A stretch of 64,000 nucleotides of DNA from Candidatus Acidiferrales bacterium (GCA_035934015.1 DASYYH010000028.1:1-64000), one strand, 5' to 3'; numbered from the stretch's first letter, positions 26,784-38,412 are shown. Notes: generated by a model from the sequence alone, not told the origin. Numbers and translations are program-made.

Positions 26784-29459
26784 ATGGCTGCCGCGCCCAA
26801 GAATTCTTTCAATGCACGCTCTACGCTCAAAGTTGCAAATGAATCCTTCGAAATTTTTCGACTGGAAACGCTGGAACGAACGGGCAAGGGAAAAATTTCA
26901 CGCCTTCCGTTTTCATTGAAAATTTTGCTCGAAAATCTGCTGCGCCAGGAAGACGGTCAATTCGTTCATGCCGAAGATATTTCCGCGCTGGCGAATTGGG
27001 AGCCGCGTGCCGAGCCTTCCCAGGAAATTTCGTTTCTCCCCGCGCGCGTGCTGCTCCAGGACTTCACCGGTGTGCCCGCCATCGTGGATCTTGCGGCGAT
27101 GCGCCAGGCTATGAGCAAACTCGGCGGCGACGCGAAAAAAATCAATCCGCTCTTTCCCGCCGAGCTGGTGATTGACCACTCCGTGCAGGTCGACCAATTC
27201 GGCACGCCGCAATCCTTCGCATTCAATTCGGAATTGGAATTCATGCGCAATGTGGAGCGCTACGCATTCCTGCGCTGGGGACAGAACAGCTTCCGAAATT
27301 TCAAGGTTGTGCCGCCGGACACGGGAATTTGCCATCAGGTGAACCTTGAGTATTTGTCGCGCGTCGTGTTCCGCCGTGAGGAGAACGGGAAGCAATGGGC
27401 TTATCCCGATTCTCTGGTAGGCACGGATTCGCATACGACCATGGTCAATGGTCTTGGCGTTTTCGGCTGGGGCGTTGGCGGCATCGAAGCCGAAGCGGCG
27501 ATGCTCGGCCAGCCGCTTTCCATGCTGATTCCACAAGTTGTGGGATTCAAGCTGCACGGGCGCTTGCATGAAGGCGCGACGGCGACGGATTTGGTTCTCA
27601 CCGTCACGCAGATGCTGCGCAAAAAAGGCGTCGTCGGAAAATTCGTCGAGTTTTACGGCACAGGCCTTTCGAGCCTGACGCTTCCCGACCGCGCCACCAT
27701 CGGCAACATGGCGCCGGAATATGGCGCGACAATGGGATTTTTCCCGGTCGACGCCGAAACGCTCGCCTATCTGCGTTTCACCGGCCGCGATGAGGGGCAA
27801 GTGCGCTTGGTGGAAGCGTACACGAAGGAACAGGGCCTGTTTCGCACGGATCAAACGCCCGACCCGGAATTCACCGATACGCTCGAACTCGATCTGGGCG
27901 ATGTCGTCCCCACAATCGCCGGACCGAAGCGCCCACAGGATAAAGTGCCGCTGACACAGGCCAAAGAAGTATTCGAAAAGTCGCTGACCGCCGCTCCGAA
28001 ACACACAAGCGTGCAAAATAATGGCGACCGCTTCGAACTCGGCGACGGCTCCGTGGTGATCGCAGCGATCACGAGCTGCACAAACACATCGAATCCGTCG
28101 CTGATGCTCGGCGCGGGAATTTTGGCGAAAAAGGCTGTCGAGCATGGGCTGAAATCGAAGCCTTGGGTGAAGACCAGCCTCGCGCCCGGCTCGATGGTCG
28201 TGAGCGACTATCTGAAAAAAGCCGGCCTGATGACTTATCTCGAAGAGTTGCGCTTTCATCTCGTCGGCTATGGCTGCACGACCTGCATCGGCAATAGCGG
28301 CCCGCTTTCCGATTCGATCAGCAAAGCCATCAAGGAAAACGATCTCGTTGCCGTTTCCGTCCTGAGCGGCAACAGAAATTTCGAGGGCCGCATCAATCCG
28401 CTCTGCCGCGCCAATTATTTGGCTTCGCCGCCTTTGGTTGTGGCGTATGCGCTCGCCGGGCGCATGGATTTCGACATGGAAAAGGATGTGCTCGGCACCG
28501 ATCCGTCCGGCAAGCCCGTCTATCTCCGCGACATTTGGCCTTCGCCCCAGGAAGTCGAGACGCTGATGCGCTCTTCCTTGACCAGCGAAATGTTTCGCAA
28601 AGAATATCGCGACGTCTTTACCGGAGACAATCGCTGGCGCGCCCTGCCCGTCCCCGAAGGCGATCTCTATCAATGGAACGCCAAATCTACGTACATCAAA
28701 TTGCCGCCATTTTTTGAGGACATGCCGCCGAAGCCCGCGCGCATCGAGGATTTGCGCGGCTTGCGTGTGCTCGCCGTGCTCGGCGACAGCGTGACGACCG
28801 ATCACATCTCGCCGGCCGGCTCGATTCCCGCGGATAGTCCAGCGGGCAAATATCTGATCGCTCATGGTGTGCAGCCGAAGGATTTCAATTCCTATGGCGC
28901 GCGCCGCGGCAACCATGAAGTCATGATGCGCGGAACCTTCGCCAACATACGTCTGCGAAATCTGCTCGCGCCGGGAACCGAAGGCGGCTGGACGCTGCAT
29001 CAGCCGAGTGGCGAAAAAATGACCATCTTCGACGCCGCGGAAAAATATCGCGCCGAAAAAACTCCGCTCCTCGTGATCGCCGGCAAAGAGTACGGCGCGG
29101 GTTCATCGCGCGACTGGGCCGCCAAAGGAACCTTGCTCCTCGGCGTTCGCGCCGTGCTGGCGGAAAGCTTCGAGCGCATTCATCGCAGCAATCTGATCGG
29201 CATGGGCGTCGTGCCGCTGGAATTTCAGAATGGCGAGACAGCCAAATCGCTCGGCCTCACGGGCCACGAAATTTTCGAAGTGGAAGGCCTCGCAGACCAG
29301 TTCAAGCCGCGAAAAATTGTCCGCGTGCGCACCCGTGACGCTGCCGGGAAGGAAAAAACATTTTCCGCTGTCGCGCGAATCGATACGCCCGTCGAAGCCG
29401 CGTATTACCAGCACGGCGGGATTCTTCAGTACGTTCTGCGCCAGATGTCGGCATCCTGA
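26784..29459 (+). CDS. acnA: Aconitate hydratase A
   Basis: TCA-cycle enzyme converting citrate to isocitrate through a 4Fe-4S cluster. At 891 aa it has the length of bacterial AcnA/IRP1-type enzymes. Cluster cysteines are seen in [11 protein letters not shown] (near residue 435) and [12 protein letters not shown] (near 498-501). Substrate-binding segments include [20 protein letters not shown] (near 212-231) and the C-terminal swivelling domain [19 protein letters not shown] (near 770). It is monocistronic, divergent from the radical SAM operon with 135 bp between them, and converges with the surface-protein gene. Confidence 0.97.
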   Translation: MAAAPKNSFNARSTLKVANESFEIFRLETLERTGKGKISRLPFSLKILLENLLRQEDGQFVHAEDISALANWEPRAEPSQEISFLPARVLLQDFTGVPAIVDLAAMRQAMSKLGGDAKKINPLFPAELVIDHSVQVDQFGTPQSFAFNSELEFMRNVERYAFLRWGQNSFRNFKVVPPDTGICHQVNLEYLSRVVFRREENGKQWAYPDSLVGTDSHTTMVNGLGVFGWGVGGIEAEAAMLGQPLSMLIPQVVGFKLHGRLHEGATATDLVLTVTQMLRKKGVVGKFVEFYGTGLSSLTLPDRATIGNMAPEYGATMGFFPVDAETLAYLRFTGRDEGQVRLVEAYTKEQGLFRTDQTPDPEFTDTLELDLGDVVPTIAGPKRPQDKVPLTQAKEVFEKSLTAAPKHTSVQNNGDRFELGDGSVVIAAITSCTNTSNPSLMLGAGILAKKAVEHGLKSKPWVKTSLAPGSMVVSDYLKKAGLMTYLEELRFHLVGYGCTTCIGNSGPLSDSISKAIKENDLVAVSVLSGNRNFEGRINPLCRANYLASPPLVVAYALAGRMDFDMEKDVLGTDPSGKPVYLRDIWPSPQEVETLMRSSLTSEMFRKEYRDVFTGDNRWRALPVPEGDLYQWNAKSTYIKLPPFFEDMPPKPARIEDLRGLRVLAVLGDSVTTDHISPAGSIPADSPAGKYLIAHGVQPKDFNSYGARRGNHEVMMRGTFANIRLRNLLAPGTEGGWTLHQPSGEKMTIFDAAEKYRAEKTPLLVIAGKEYGAGSSRDWAAKGTLLLGVRAVLAESFERIHRSNLIGMGVVPLEFQNGETAKSLGLTGHEIFEVEGLADQFKPRKIVRVRTRDAAGKEKTFSAVARIDTPVEAAYYQHGGILQYVLRQMSAS

Positions 29460-29468
29460 TTCTGGGCA

Positions 29469-29499
29469 CAAAAAGGGGCGAGCATTCCTGCCCGCCCCT
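29469..29499 (-). terminator. Rho-independent terminator of the Asp-box protein gene
   Basis: A 7-bp stem (AGGGGCG/CGCCCCT) with a 12-base loop is followed on the minus strand by TTTTTG, 17 bases past the stop of the large surface-protein gene. It may also slow plus-strand transcription leaving acnA, but lacks a T-run on that side. Confidence 0.75.
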
Positions 29500-29515
29500 G
29501 TGTGACGCCAATCTA

Positions 29516-32500
29516 CTACTGATCAGTAAGGTTTACATTGTTGTTGGAGAGTCCTCCGCCCGGTGCCGGATTGTAAGCGTTCGTCAAAATCGTCACGCTG
29601 GTTGGCGGCGGCCCGCCATTGTTCGGAGGCGCCGAGCTGCTGCATCCGCCGATCAGAGCCAGCAGAAATACAGTTGTCAGCGTTGCGCCGAGCACGAGCC
29701 GCCGCTTCGCCGGCAAATTGATGAGCAGCAGCAGGCCGAGGATAGCCGCGCAAAACGCGGCAAGCAGCCAATAGCCTCCCGGCCCGTATGGTCCGCGATT
29801 GACCGGCGTCACAGGAACAGTTTTGGTCAGAGATATGGACGAGAGACCCGCCGGCACCGTCACCGTAAACTGGCAGTTTCCACCGCTGCAGCTCAGTGAG
29901 TTCGAGTTCTGCGCCAGCGCTGTCGTGATGCCGTTCTGCGTGAGGCCTTGCGTAATAGGAGTCCACAGCAACTCCGTATTCGCGGTGAAATTGCTGCCCG
30001 TCACCAATAAATTGGTTGCCGTACCAGCGGTAATCGTCTGCGAGTTCCCTGGACTCGTAACCACATTGCCCAGAACCGGCAGCGGCCCCTCGACGCTGAA
30101 ATTCAATGAATTTTGCACTCCTCCCGAAACGCTGACGGGCACGACGCCAGAGCTGGCGAGTGCCGTCGTTGGGACCGTGACCGTAATTTGCGTCGCGCTC
30201 GCGGCGGTTGGTGTCAGAGGGGTCGTCCCAAAATTCACCGTCGGAGTCGCAGGAAAGCCCTGGCCATTCAACGTCAGTGTGACGCTTGTCCCGACGGTCG
30301 TACTTGTCGGGAAAATTTGCGTCAGTGCGCTTGCTGGCAGTCCGCCGAGTTGCAAATCCCATACGCCGCGGCCATGCGTGCCGACTTGCAGTACGCGCGC
30401 CGTCTCGTTCAGCTTGAGCGATGTGCATTCCACTTGCGGAAGTCCCGGAGCAAGCTCTGCCCAGTTTATTCCACCATCTGTAGTGATAAACACGCCCACA
30501 TCCGTCGCGATGTAGAGCGTGCTATTGGTCAGGTCGTTCGGGTCGACGACGATGTCGTTCACCGGCGTGTCTGGCAAATTATTGCCAGAAATATTCGTCC
30601 AGGATTGTCCCCCATTCGTCGTCACGTAAAGATGTCCGAGGCCGTCGCAACCGAAACAACTCGAAAAACCCGAGTAGCCGACGAACGCCGTCGTGGAAGA
30701 CATCGGGCTTGCTGTAATGGCTGTGACGTAGCGCTGCGGCATGCTGGTTGTGCTGATTTCACTGAACGTCGGCGATGGCGCTGTTGCGTTGGTCGACACG
30801 AAGATCGCGCCCGTGTCCGTGCCGCCGTAAATCGTGCTGGACGAATTCGGCGCTACATCCATTGCCGTCAGTACGCATCCGCTGGCGCAGCCTGTGCCGC
30901 TTGCCGTGTTGAAAATCGACGCCCAGGAAATTCCTCCGTTCGTGGATTGCCACACCTGGCTCGTTCCAAAGTAAACGTTCTGTGGCGCGGAAGGATCGAC
31001 AACCATGGGCGGAACGAAATTGGCGTTGTCCGCGTCCATGGCCGGCGTCTCCAGCCCAATCCAGTTCGAAAATTGCCCGGTGCCAACGAAACCGTCGGAT
31101 TGATTCTTGTTCATCTCGCCAAACTGCCCGATCGCTTCACAAGCCGCATAAACCGTGCTTGGCGTCGAAGGATCGATCGCCGTCCATCCGCCGTCGCCGC
31201 ACACCGCTCCATCAATCCACTCTTGCGGGTTCGATGGATTCCCGTTTGCCGCCGGATTGAATTGCTGCGTGCCATTGTCCTGCGCCCCGGCGAAAGCGAT
31301 TTCCGGGTTGGACGGAGAGATCGAGCTACCCGGATAAAATTGCGTGAGATTCAGCGTCCCGTTCAGGTCGTTCCAGGTCTGGCCTCCATTCCCGGCCAGC
31401 ACGCTGCCTCCTCCGCTCGGCGAGCCCCAGACGCCGCCATCATTGCCCACGTAGACTGCGCCATTCGGATCGAAGGCAAATGCGTGCGTGTCCACGTGAA
31501 TGAATGCTCCTGAGGAATTGTCACAGCTGGCATCGTTCCATGTCGTTCCGCCATCCGTCGAGATGAGGACATCGGAAACGCCGGAATTCGCCGGGACTTG
31601 GCCGCACTGGACGCTGTTGTTGCCCCCGTTTGAATTTTTGCCCAGCGCCGCCGGGCCTCCGCCCAGCAGAATTATGTTTGCATTACTGGGATCAATGCTG
31701 ACGGTCATGTCGTAAAAGCACTGCGCGTTGCAAAATATGGGAGCAGTGCCCGTGTTGACTACCGCGAACGTATTTCCGCCATCTACGCTCTTAAACAGTC
31801 CGAGAAGGTTCTTCGACGAAGTCGTGATGTCTGCGATGGCCACGACAACTTCAGTGTTCGATGGGCTGCTTGCCGGGCTCGACGGTCCCACGGCGATAGT
31901 GATGCGTCCGTAGTTTGATTTGCTTAGTCCCGCATTGGCGGCGGCGGTATCGAGGCCCGCCAGTCGCGTCCAGGTCATGCCATTATCCGTGGATTTATAA
32001 ACGCCGTTATTGCCTTCCGGGTTTGCTGAGCTGCATGTGCCGCCGCTCCCCGTGCAGAAGGGAACCCCAAGAGCTGCGAACGCAGTATTTCCCGTGCTGT
32101 CGTTGGGATCGAATGCCACGCTGGTCGCGTTGTCATACTGGCCGTTATCGCCGGAGTAGGAGCTCGGCGGATCCAGCGTCCAACTCGCGCCCCCATTTGT
32201 CGAGCGCCAGATGCCCGAGTGCGATTGCGCGCTGATTCCTTCGACCGCGGCAAGAAGAACTTGTGTGGCTCCGCTCGTCGCCGGATCCACGGAAATCGTT
32301 CCGATGAATGGGCCTGCAAATTGGCTGCTTTGCGGCGTAATCGATGGTGGAATTCCCCCCGCTTCGATTACGAATGTATTGTCCTTCACCCACGTGGTCC
32401 CGCCGTCATGCGAAATCAATACGCCCGCGCCGTAGAAGCTGTCATAGGCAAAATTCTCTTCGCCAGTCCCGTAATAGATCGCGCCCGTGTGGCCGCCCGC

Positions 32501-33175
32501 ACTGGGCGCGCCGCCTGTGCAATCTGCGGCCACAGGGTCGACGGCAAGCGAGCCTGTCGAAATGGAAATCTGATTGTCCGTCATCGGCGCCCACGTACTG
32601 CCTCCATCCGTAGTCTTCCAGACGCCGCCTTCCGCTCCTCCGGCATAGACTGTATTGCCCGTCGCATCGCACGGGTCGACGGCGAGGGCATTCACGCGTC
32701 CCGACGTGAAACCGAAAAAATCGCTGGAAGTTGGCTGGGGCCCCAATGGAGTCCACGTCGTGGAACTGATCGCGACCGGCGAATTGCTGAAAGTCTTTGT
32801 GGAACCTTCTGCTGCCAGCGACGGTGAAGCTGCAAAGCGGCCCATGAACGTCCCATTTGCTTGACGCATCTGCGCCTTTTGGCGCAAGGCTTTGACGCGG
32901 GCATCCGCCGGAATGTAACCGAGAGGATAGGCGCGCTGTTGGAAGAACCACTGGGCGCGCTTGCGGATTTGCAGCGCGGAGTCGCGCTCATTCTCGCCCT
33001 TGCGGGCCTCGCGAACAGCCGGCTTCTGTTGCTGTCCAAGGAGCGGCAGAATCGCGCCGGCAAGCAACAGAGCGGAAAGCGTGAAACTGGCCGCCACCCG
33101 GTGATTCATCACGAAGCGTCCCGCTTTGGCGAAGATCGAACTCACTCGCGGTAAATTCCATTCATCGAAACTCAC
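29516..33175 (-). CDS. Secreted Asp-box/BNR beta-propeller protein with IPT/TIG-like domains
   Basis: A 1,219-residue extracellular protein. The start is GTG at 33175 with a strong GAGGAGGAG site. A signal anchor (HRVAASFTLSALLLAGAILP) is near residues 25-44. From about 140 to 930 there are at least eight Asp-box repeats of the sialidase/VPS10 propeller type (HDGGTTWVKD, STNGGASWTLD, STDNGMTWTRL, SVDGGNTFAVV, STDGGTTWND, STNGGISWASI, TTNGGQSWTNIS, TTDGGINWAEL). Two IPT/TIG-like beta-sandwich domains follow (about 950-1130). Two hydrophobic segments (YWLLAAFCAAILGLLLLI and VLGATLTTVFLLALIGGC) lie near the end. This C-terminal layout is frequent in acidobacterial surface proteins. No sialidase active-site residues are apparent, so a binding or structural role is more likely. 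Confidence 0.87.
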   Translation of the reverse strand: MSFDEWNLPRVSSIFAKAGRFVMNHRVAASFTLSALLLAGAILPLLGQQQKPAVREARKGENERDSALQIRKRAQWFFQQRAYPLGYIPADARVKALRQKAQMRQANGTFMGRFAASPSLAAEGSTKTFSNSPVAISSTTWTPLGPQPTSSDFFGFTSGRVNALAVDPCDATGNTVYAGGAEGGVWKTTDGGSTWAPMTDNQISISTGSLAVDPVAADCTGGAPSAGGHTGAIYYGTGEENFAYDSFYGAGVLISHDGGTTWVKDNTFVIEAGGIPPSITPQSSQFAGPFIGTISVDPATSGATQVLLAAVEGISAQSHSGIWRSTNGGASWTLDPPSSYSGDNGQYDNATSVAFDPNDSTGNTAFAALGVPFCTGSGGTCSSANPEGNNGVYKSTDNGMTWTRLAGLDTAAANAGLSKSNYGRITIAVGPSSPASSPSNTEVVVAIADITTSSKNLLGLFKSVDGGNTFAVVNTGTAPIFCNAQCFYDMTVSIDPSNANIILLGGGPAALGKNSNGGNNSVQCGQVPANSGVSDVLISTDGGTTWNDASCDNSSGAFIHVDTHAFAFDPNGAVYVGNDGGVWGSPSGGGSVLAGNGGQTWNDLNGTLNLTQFYPGSSISPSNPEIAFAGAQDNGTQQFNPAANGNPSNPQEWIDGAVCGDGGWTAIDPSTPSTVYAACEAIGQFGEMNKNQSDGFVGTGQFSNWIGLETPAMDADNANFVPPMVVDPSAPQNVYFGTSQVWQSTNGGISWASIFNTASGTGCASGCVLTAMDVAPNSSSTIYGGTDTGAIFVSTNATAPSPTFSEISTTSMPQRYVTAITASPMSSTTAFVGYSGFSSCFGCDGLGHLYVTTNGGQSWTNISGNNLPDTPVNDIVVDPNDLTNSTLYIATDVGVFITTDGGINWAELAPGLPQVECTSLKLNETARVLQVGTHGRGVWDLQLGGLPASALTQIFPTSTTVGTSVTLTLNGQGFPATPTVNFGTTPLTPTAASATQITVTVPTTALASSGVVPVSVSGGVQNSLNFSVEGPLPVLGNVVTSPGNSQTITAGTATNLLVTGSNFTANTELLWTPITQGLTQNGITTALAQNSNSLSCSGGNCQFTVTVPAGLSSISLTKTVPVTPVNRGPYGPGGYWLLAAFCAAILGLLLLINLPAKRRLVLGATLTTVFLLALIGGCSSSAPPNNGGPPPTSVTILTNAYNPAPGGGLSNNNVNLTDQ

Positions 33176-33501
33176 TCTGCTCCTCCTCGGACTGCAGGTT
33201 GATTATTTAAGACGCGCGACTCATATCAAAGTTTTTTACTGCGCTTCCAGTTTCGGTCCATCCATGTTTCATATCCGTGACAAATTTTCCGCCGAAAAGC
33301 GGCGGCGCCGCAGGAACGCCCCAATCGCTTGGCTTAGATGCAAGATACAGCCGTATAGATATCAAGGTTTAGCCCAAAACGGAACTGTGCTCGAATCATA
33401 CCCCCTCGGATGCAATTAACACACTGCTCGAGCTAAAGTTCCAGATTCTTCAGTTACGCCGGGGCTGGAGGCGATCAGAAAGTCTCTGATTGTGTGTTCG
33501 C

Positions 33502-33525
33502 TTGTGGGACGAGCGAGTCCCACAA
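33502..33525. repeat. Inverted repeat in a 470-bp intergenic stretch
   Basis: The region 33176-33646 separates divergent genes and has no credible coding frame. It contains a perfect 9-bp inverted repeat (TTGTGGGAC, 6-base loop GAGCGA, no T-run) about 120 bp upstream of the efflux cluster. A TATAAT-like box follows at about 33555-33560. It is a candidate operator or promoter region for the efflux cluster. Confidence 0.35.
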
Positions 33526-33646
33526 TCGGGCGTGCAGTATTCCAGAGCAAGGCGTATAATTATTGTAATTTCAAGAGATTGAAAGAGTTAATTGGCGGAC
33601 ATGGCGGCATGCCAATTGCGACTAGCCACGCCAGGAGAACGCGACC

Positions 33647-34900
33647 TTGGACATTGTTCGGCCAGAAGTTAAGCGAAAAAAGCGGATGCGCCGGATTATG
33701 TATATTTCGGCGGTGGTTGTTTTGGTGCCTCTGGTTACATGGGGCCTATCCAGGCTCAAGCCCGCCCCGCCCACTGTGGATGGCTCCGTCATTTATACGG
33801 ACACGGTTAAGCGCGGAGATATGCTCCTGCAAGTTCGCGGTCTGGGCACTCTCGTCCCGGAAACGATTACCCAGATTACTCTCAACACCGATGGCCGCGT
33901 TTTGAAGCGCCTGATTCTTCCCGGCGCGCCGGTCAAACCCGATTCCGTGATCATGGTTCTGACCAATCCTACGCTGGAGCAGCAACTTCTCAGCGCGCGC
34001 TATCAATTGAAATCCGCGCAAGCGCAGTTGAGCAGCCTGCAAGCGTCTGTGAGTAACAATTTGATGTCGTTGCGCTCCACGGCCGCAGGAGTACGCTCGC
34101 AATACCGCCAGGCCGAAGTGCAGGCGGAGGCCGACCAAGCCGGATACAAGGTTGGTGTCGTCGCGAAGGTCATTGCCGAGAAATCCCAGGTCGCGGCCGT
34201 CGAATTGAAATCGGAAGACGAATTGGCGCAGAAGCAGGTGGACGACTTCGAGAAATCCGTCCAGTCGCAACTGGCTGTTCAGGAAGCGGTCGTTTCTCAG
34301 GATCAGGCGCAAGTGGACTTGTACCAAAGTGAAGTGAATGCCCTGACCGTGCGCGCTGGCATTGATGGCGTGCTGCAAGATGAACCCGCTCAGGTTGGCC
34401 AGGACATGCAGCCCGGCTCGGAATTGGCCACCGTTGCTCAGCAATCGAAATTGAAGGCCGCTCTGCAGATTGCCGAAACGCAAGTCGGCGACGTTCGCCT
34501 CGGCCAGAGCGCCTCGGTCGACACCCATAACGGCCTGATTCCCGGCCATGTCATTCGAATCGATCCTGCCGTTGCTAACGGAACCCGTACTGTCGACGTC
34601 CATCTGGATGGGCCGCTGCCCGCCGGCGCGGTTCCCAATTCGAGCGTCGAGGGCACGATCTTGATCGACAAACTGACAGACGTCCTCCACGTCGGCCGCC
34701 CCGTCCACGGCGATCAAAATAGCCAGGTCGGGCTCTTTAAGGAAACGCCCGACGGCAAGGAAGCAGAACTTGTGAATGTCGAGATTGGCAAAGCCTCGGT
34801 CAGTGATGTTCAGATTCTGCGAGGTCTGAAAGTCGGCGACGTCGTCATTCTTTCCGACATGTCGGCTTACGACAATTTTCCGCGAATTCGCATCCACTAG
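33647..34900 (+). CDS. HlyD/MacA-type periplasmic adaptor (membrane fusion protein)
   Basis: A 417-residue adaptor that links an inner-membrane ABC pump to the outer membrane. It begins with a TTG codon at 33647, with AGGAG 8 bases upstream. One membrane anchor (IMYISAVVVLVPLVTWGLSRL, about 17-37) is followed by a barrel-sandwich half (GTLVPETITQITLNTDGRVL). A long alpha-helical hairpin lies at about 100-230 with heptad Gln/Leu/Val spacing, and the second lipoyl half LTVRAGIDGVLQDEPAQVGQ near 240. It heads the plus-strand efflux cluster; the ABC ATPase starts 30 bp later. Confidence 0.92.
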   Translation: MDIVRPEVKRKKRMRRIMYISAVVVLVPLVTWGLSRLKPAPPTVDGSVIYTDTVKRGDMLLQVRGLGTLVPETITQITLNTDGRVLKRLILPGAPVKPDSVIMVLTNPTLEQQLLSARYQLKSAQAQLSSLQASVSNNLMSLRSTAAGVRSQYRQAEVQAEADQAGYKVGVVAKVIAEKSQVAAVELKSEDELAQKQVDDFEKSVQSQLAVQEAVVSQDQAQVDLYQSEVNALTVRAGIDGVLQDEPAQVGQDMQPGSELATVAQQSKLKAALQIAETQVGDVRLGQSASVDTHNGLIPGHVIRIDPAVANGTRTVDVHLDGPLPAGAVPNSSVEGTILIDKLTDVLHVGRPVHGDQNSQVGLFKETPDGKEAELVNVEIGKASVSDVQILRGLKVGDVVILSDMSAYDNFPRIRIH

Positions 34901-34930
34901 TATTACTATTTGAAGGTAAAGGAGAAAGGT

Positions 34931-35644
<714 letters not shown>

Positions 35645-35726
35645 TAGAGAGCGTTAACAGACCTTTTTCCCCGGTCAATGGTTCTAAGGCCGGGGGTGTG
35701 TCTGTGCGTAGAGGGGAGGCGGCGCG

Positions 35727-38204
35727 ATGAACAACTTCTGGCAGGACTTCCGTTTCGGCATCCGCACGCTTTCCAAAAATCCTGGATTCTCTGTCATGGC
35801 CATTCTCACGCTGGCTCTGGGCATCGGCGCGGCAACTTCCATTTTCAGCGTCGTAGACGCCATCTTGCTCCGTCCGCTCCCGTATCCGAATCCCCAGCAG
35901 CTCGTGACCGTGTGGGAACTCGAAGCCCACGGCCATCGCGCGCATCCAGCGGATCCGAACTTCCTCGATTTTCGCGCCCAGAATCGCACATTGAGCGCGC
36001 TGGCCATGTTCGCCGCGATTCCCGAATCCGTTTCCGGCGGAAGCGAACCCACGCGCATGAACGTTGGCTTGATCTCTCAGGATTTTTTCAAGGTGCTCGG
36101 CGTTGAGCCTTTTCGCGGGCGTACATTTGCGCCGAATGAGCTTGTCGAGCACGGTGCGCCGGCGATCATCGTGAGTTATGGCTACTGGCAGCGATTTCTC
36201 GGCGGCGCCGCGGATCTGTCCCAGGTTCGCCTGACCGTAAACGGAACGGTCTATCCCGTCATCGGTGTGATGCCGCAGGGATTCGATTTTCCTTCCGGCG
36301 TGGAAGCTTGGGCCGCCTGGGAACGCTACGGCTGGGGAACCAGCCGCACATCCCACGATGGCGAAGGCATCGCGCGTCTCCGTGATGGTGTGACCCTCGC
36401 GCAAGCGCGCGCGGATCTCGACACCATTGCACGCCGCATCAACGCGAAATACGGGAAAACAGAAAACTCCGACTATTTTCTGCAAGACGCTGAGGTCATT
36501 CCCTTCGCCGATGAGATGGTCGGGAACGTACGCACCTCTCTCCTGACGCTTTTCGGCGCTGTGATTCTGTTGTTTCTGGTCGCCTGTGCAAACGTCGCCG
36601 GATTACTGCTCGCGCGCATGTCGGCACGCCGCAAGGAATTGGCTGTGCGCGCCGCGCTGGGCGCTGGCCGCGGACGTCTCGTCCAGCAATTGCTCGCCGA
36701 ATCGCTGGCTCTGGCATCGGCTGGCGGCGCGCTGGGAATTTTGCTTGCGGCGTGGACCGTGCGTTTGCTCCCCGCGATCCTTCCGGAAAGTCTGCCGCGG
36801 CAGCAGGGCATCGCGCTCAATGGAATCGTCGTGTTGTTCACTGTGGGTGCGACGGTGATCGTCGCCTTGGGCCTCGGTCTTTTCGCCGCTTGGCGTGCCA
36901 GCCGCGTGGATTTGAACGACTCCCTCAGCGCCGGTTCGCGCAGCTACAGCGGCGGAAGCCACCGGGCGCGCAGCGCTTTGGTGATTGGCGAAATTGCCGC
37001 CACGCTCATGCTGCTGGTCGGCGCGGGTCTTTTGGGCCGGAGCTTCTTGCGGTTGGTTTCCGTCAGTCCGGGTTTCGACGGCCAAAACTTGCTGGTCATG
37101 AAGTTTTCGCTTCCCGTCCCCGAGGATGGTCCCATGACCCAGGCGGATATCGTGCGCCAGACGCAGTTCCTCGATAATGCATTGGCGCGAGTCCGTGCCA
37201 TTCCCGGCGTCGAATCCGCGGGAGTAACCGGCGCGCTTCCCATTGCTGATCCCGATGGCTTTCCCGACGGCCTGTTCTTGATTCTCAATGGCCAGCCAGG
37301 GCCCAAGAATTTTGATGAATGGGGACGTATGGCGCTGAACCCAAAACAAACTGGCGAAGGGGATCGCGCTGTGACGAGCGGGGGTTTTTTCCGCGCTGCC
37401 GGGGTTCCATTGATCCGCGGCCGCCTTTTCAATGAGCAGGATGGTGCTGACGCACCGAACGTCGCGCTAATCAGTCAGTCGCTCGCGAAGGAAAAGTGGC
37501 CAAACCAGAACCCTGTCGGCCAGACGATCGACTTCAGCAACATGGACGGCATCTTGAAGCCTCTCACGATTGTCGGAGTTGTCGGCGACATTCGCGCGGA
37601 AGGACTGAACAAGCCTGCGCCTGCGCTTGTTTATGTGGATTATCGCCAGCGCGGTCTCGGCGGCAATAGCGCGCCCGCCATTGTGTTGCGCAGCAAGCTG
37701 CCGGCGGGCGCCATTGTCCCTGCGGCGCGTGCAATTTTTCACGAGCTCGATCCTAATATTCCCGTGGAATTCACCACCTACGCCGAAGCCTTGGGCGGCT
37801 GGATGGCGGAGAAACGCTTCCTCCTGCTTCTTGCCGGGGCGTTCGCTGGCGCGGCATTGGCCCTCGCAGCCGTCGGCATTTACGGCATCATCGCTTTCTC
37901 AGTGACGCGCCGCACGCAGGAAATTGGCATTCGCGTCGCCCTCGGCGCGCAACGCAGCGATGTCCTGCGTCTCGTCGTCGGCGAAGGAGCGTGGCTGGCC
38001 GCCATCGGCGTGGTTGTCGGCATCGCTTTGTCATTCGCGGTCACGCGACTGATGTCCAGTTTGCTTTTCGGCATCACGGCAACCGACCCGCTCACTTTCT
38101 TGATCGTCGCTGTGCTTCTCGCGCTCGTCGCGTTTCTTGCTTCCTATATTCCGGCGCGCCGCGCCATGCGCGTGGATCCGATTGTGGCTTTGCGCTATGA
38201 ATGA
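35727..38204 (+). CDS. ADOP-family MacB/FtsX-like ABC permease (1)
   Basis: An 825-residue permease with duplicated FtsX halves. The N-terminal signature NNFWQDFRFGIRTLSKNPGF and first membrane helix (about 20-45) precede a periplasmic MacB_PCD domain (about 50-245). The first three-helix FtsX unit is at about 275-400. A second PCD (about 430-660) and a second FtsX unit (about 690-820) follow, ending YIPARRAMRVDPIVALRYE. Unlike true MacB it has no fused ATPase, and unlike LolCE both halves are in one chain. That makes it an ADOP that must borrow the separate ATPase directly upstream. Substrate unknown. Confidence 0.93.
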   Translation: MNNFWQDFRFGIRTLSKNPGFSVMAILTLALGIGAATSIFSVVDAILLRPLPYPNPQQLVTVWELEAHGHRAHPADPNFLDFRAQNRTLSALAMFAAIPESVSGGSEPTRMNVGLISQDFFKVLGVEPFRGRTFAPNELVEHGAPAIIVSYGYWQRFLGGAADLSQVRLTVNGTVYPVIGVMPQGFDFPSGVEAWAAWERYGWGTSRTSHDGEGIARLRDGVTLAQARADLDTIARRINAKYGKTENSDYFLQDAEVIPFADEMVGNVRTSLLTLFGAVILLFLVACANVAGLLLARMSARRKELAVRAALGAGRGRLVQQLLAESLALASAGGALGILLAAWTVRLLPAILPESLPRQQGIALNGIVVLFTVGATVIVALGLGLFAAWRASRVDLNDSLSAGSRSYSGGSHRARSALVIGEIAATLMLLVGAGLLGRSFLRLVSVSPGFDGQNLLVMKFSLPVPEDGPMTQADIVRQTQFLDNALARVRAIPGVESAGVTGALPIADPDGFPDGLFLILNGQPGPKNFDEWGRMALNPKQTGEGDRAVTSGGFFRAAGVPLIRGRLFNEQDGADAPNVALISQSLAKEKWPNQNPVGQTIDFSNMDGILKPLTIVGVVGDIRAEGLNKPAPALVYVDYRQRGLGGNSAPAIVLRSKLPAGAIVPAARAIFHELDPNIPVEFTTYAEALGGWMAEKRFLLLLAGAFAGAALALAAVGIYGIIAFSVTRRTQEIGIRVALGAQRSDVLRLVVGEGAWLAAIGVVVGIALSFAVTRLMSSLLFGITATDPLTFLIVAVLLALVAFLASYIPARRAMRVDPIVALRYE

Positions 38205-38224
38205 CGCTTTTTCGCGCATCGACG

Positions 38225-38283
38225 TTGGGTTAGTTTGAATTTCTGGATCGTGACACAAGGAGTCAAAATTCAAACTGACCTAA
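38225..38283. repeat. Long imperfect inverted repeat between permease and cytochrome genes
   Basis: About 15 bases (38228-38242, GGTTAGTTTGAATTT) pair with 38266-38280 with one G-T wobble, extended to about 18 bp by the flanks, around a 23-base spacer. No T-run follows, so it is not a simple terminator. It may be an RNA-stability element, a processing site or a small repeat family member. Confidence 0.45.
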
Positions 38284-38412
38284 TCACCGTCGCGTCGGAG
38301 GGCTACGCGAAATCCTCTCGGAAAGGTAGAATGCCGGGAACCTGGACCATCGGTTATGCGTCTTGGTTATGGATGGCCCAGTGTTCGTGAACGCTACTTC
38401 CGGGAGGGCATA

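Noticed and set aside
26913-29000. Long minus-strand open frame (695 codons) opposite acnA, with similar long antisense frames opposite the efflux cluster (33746-35026, 45375-46739, 47529-48752) and the radical SAM gene (25128-26513 plus strand)
   Set aside because: Each lies fully antisense to a gene with clear domains, shows no recognisable motif, and has Arg/Ala/Gln/His-rich composition typical of mirrored GC-rich codons.
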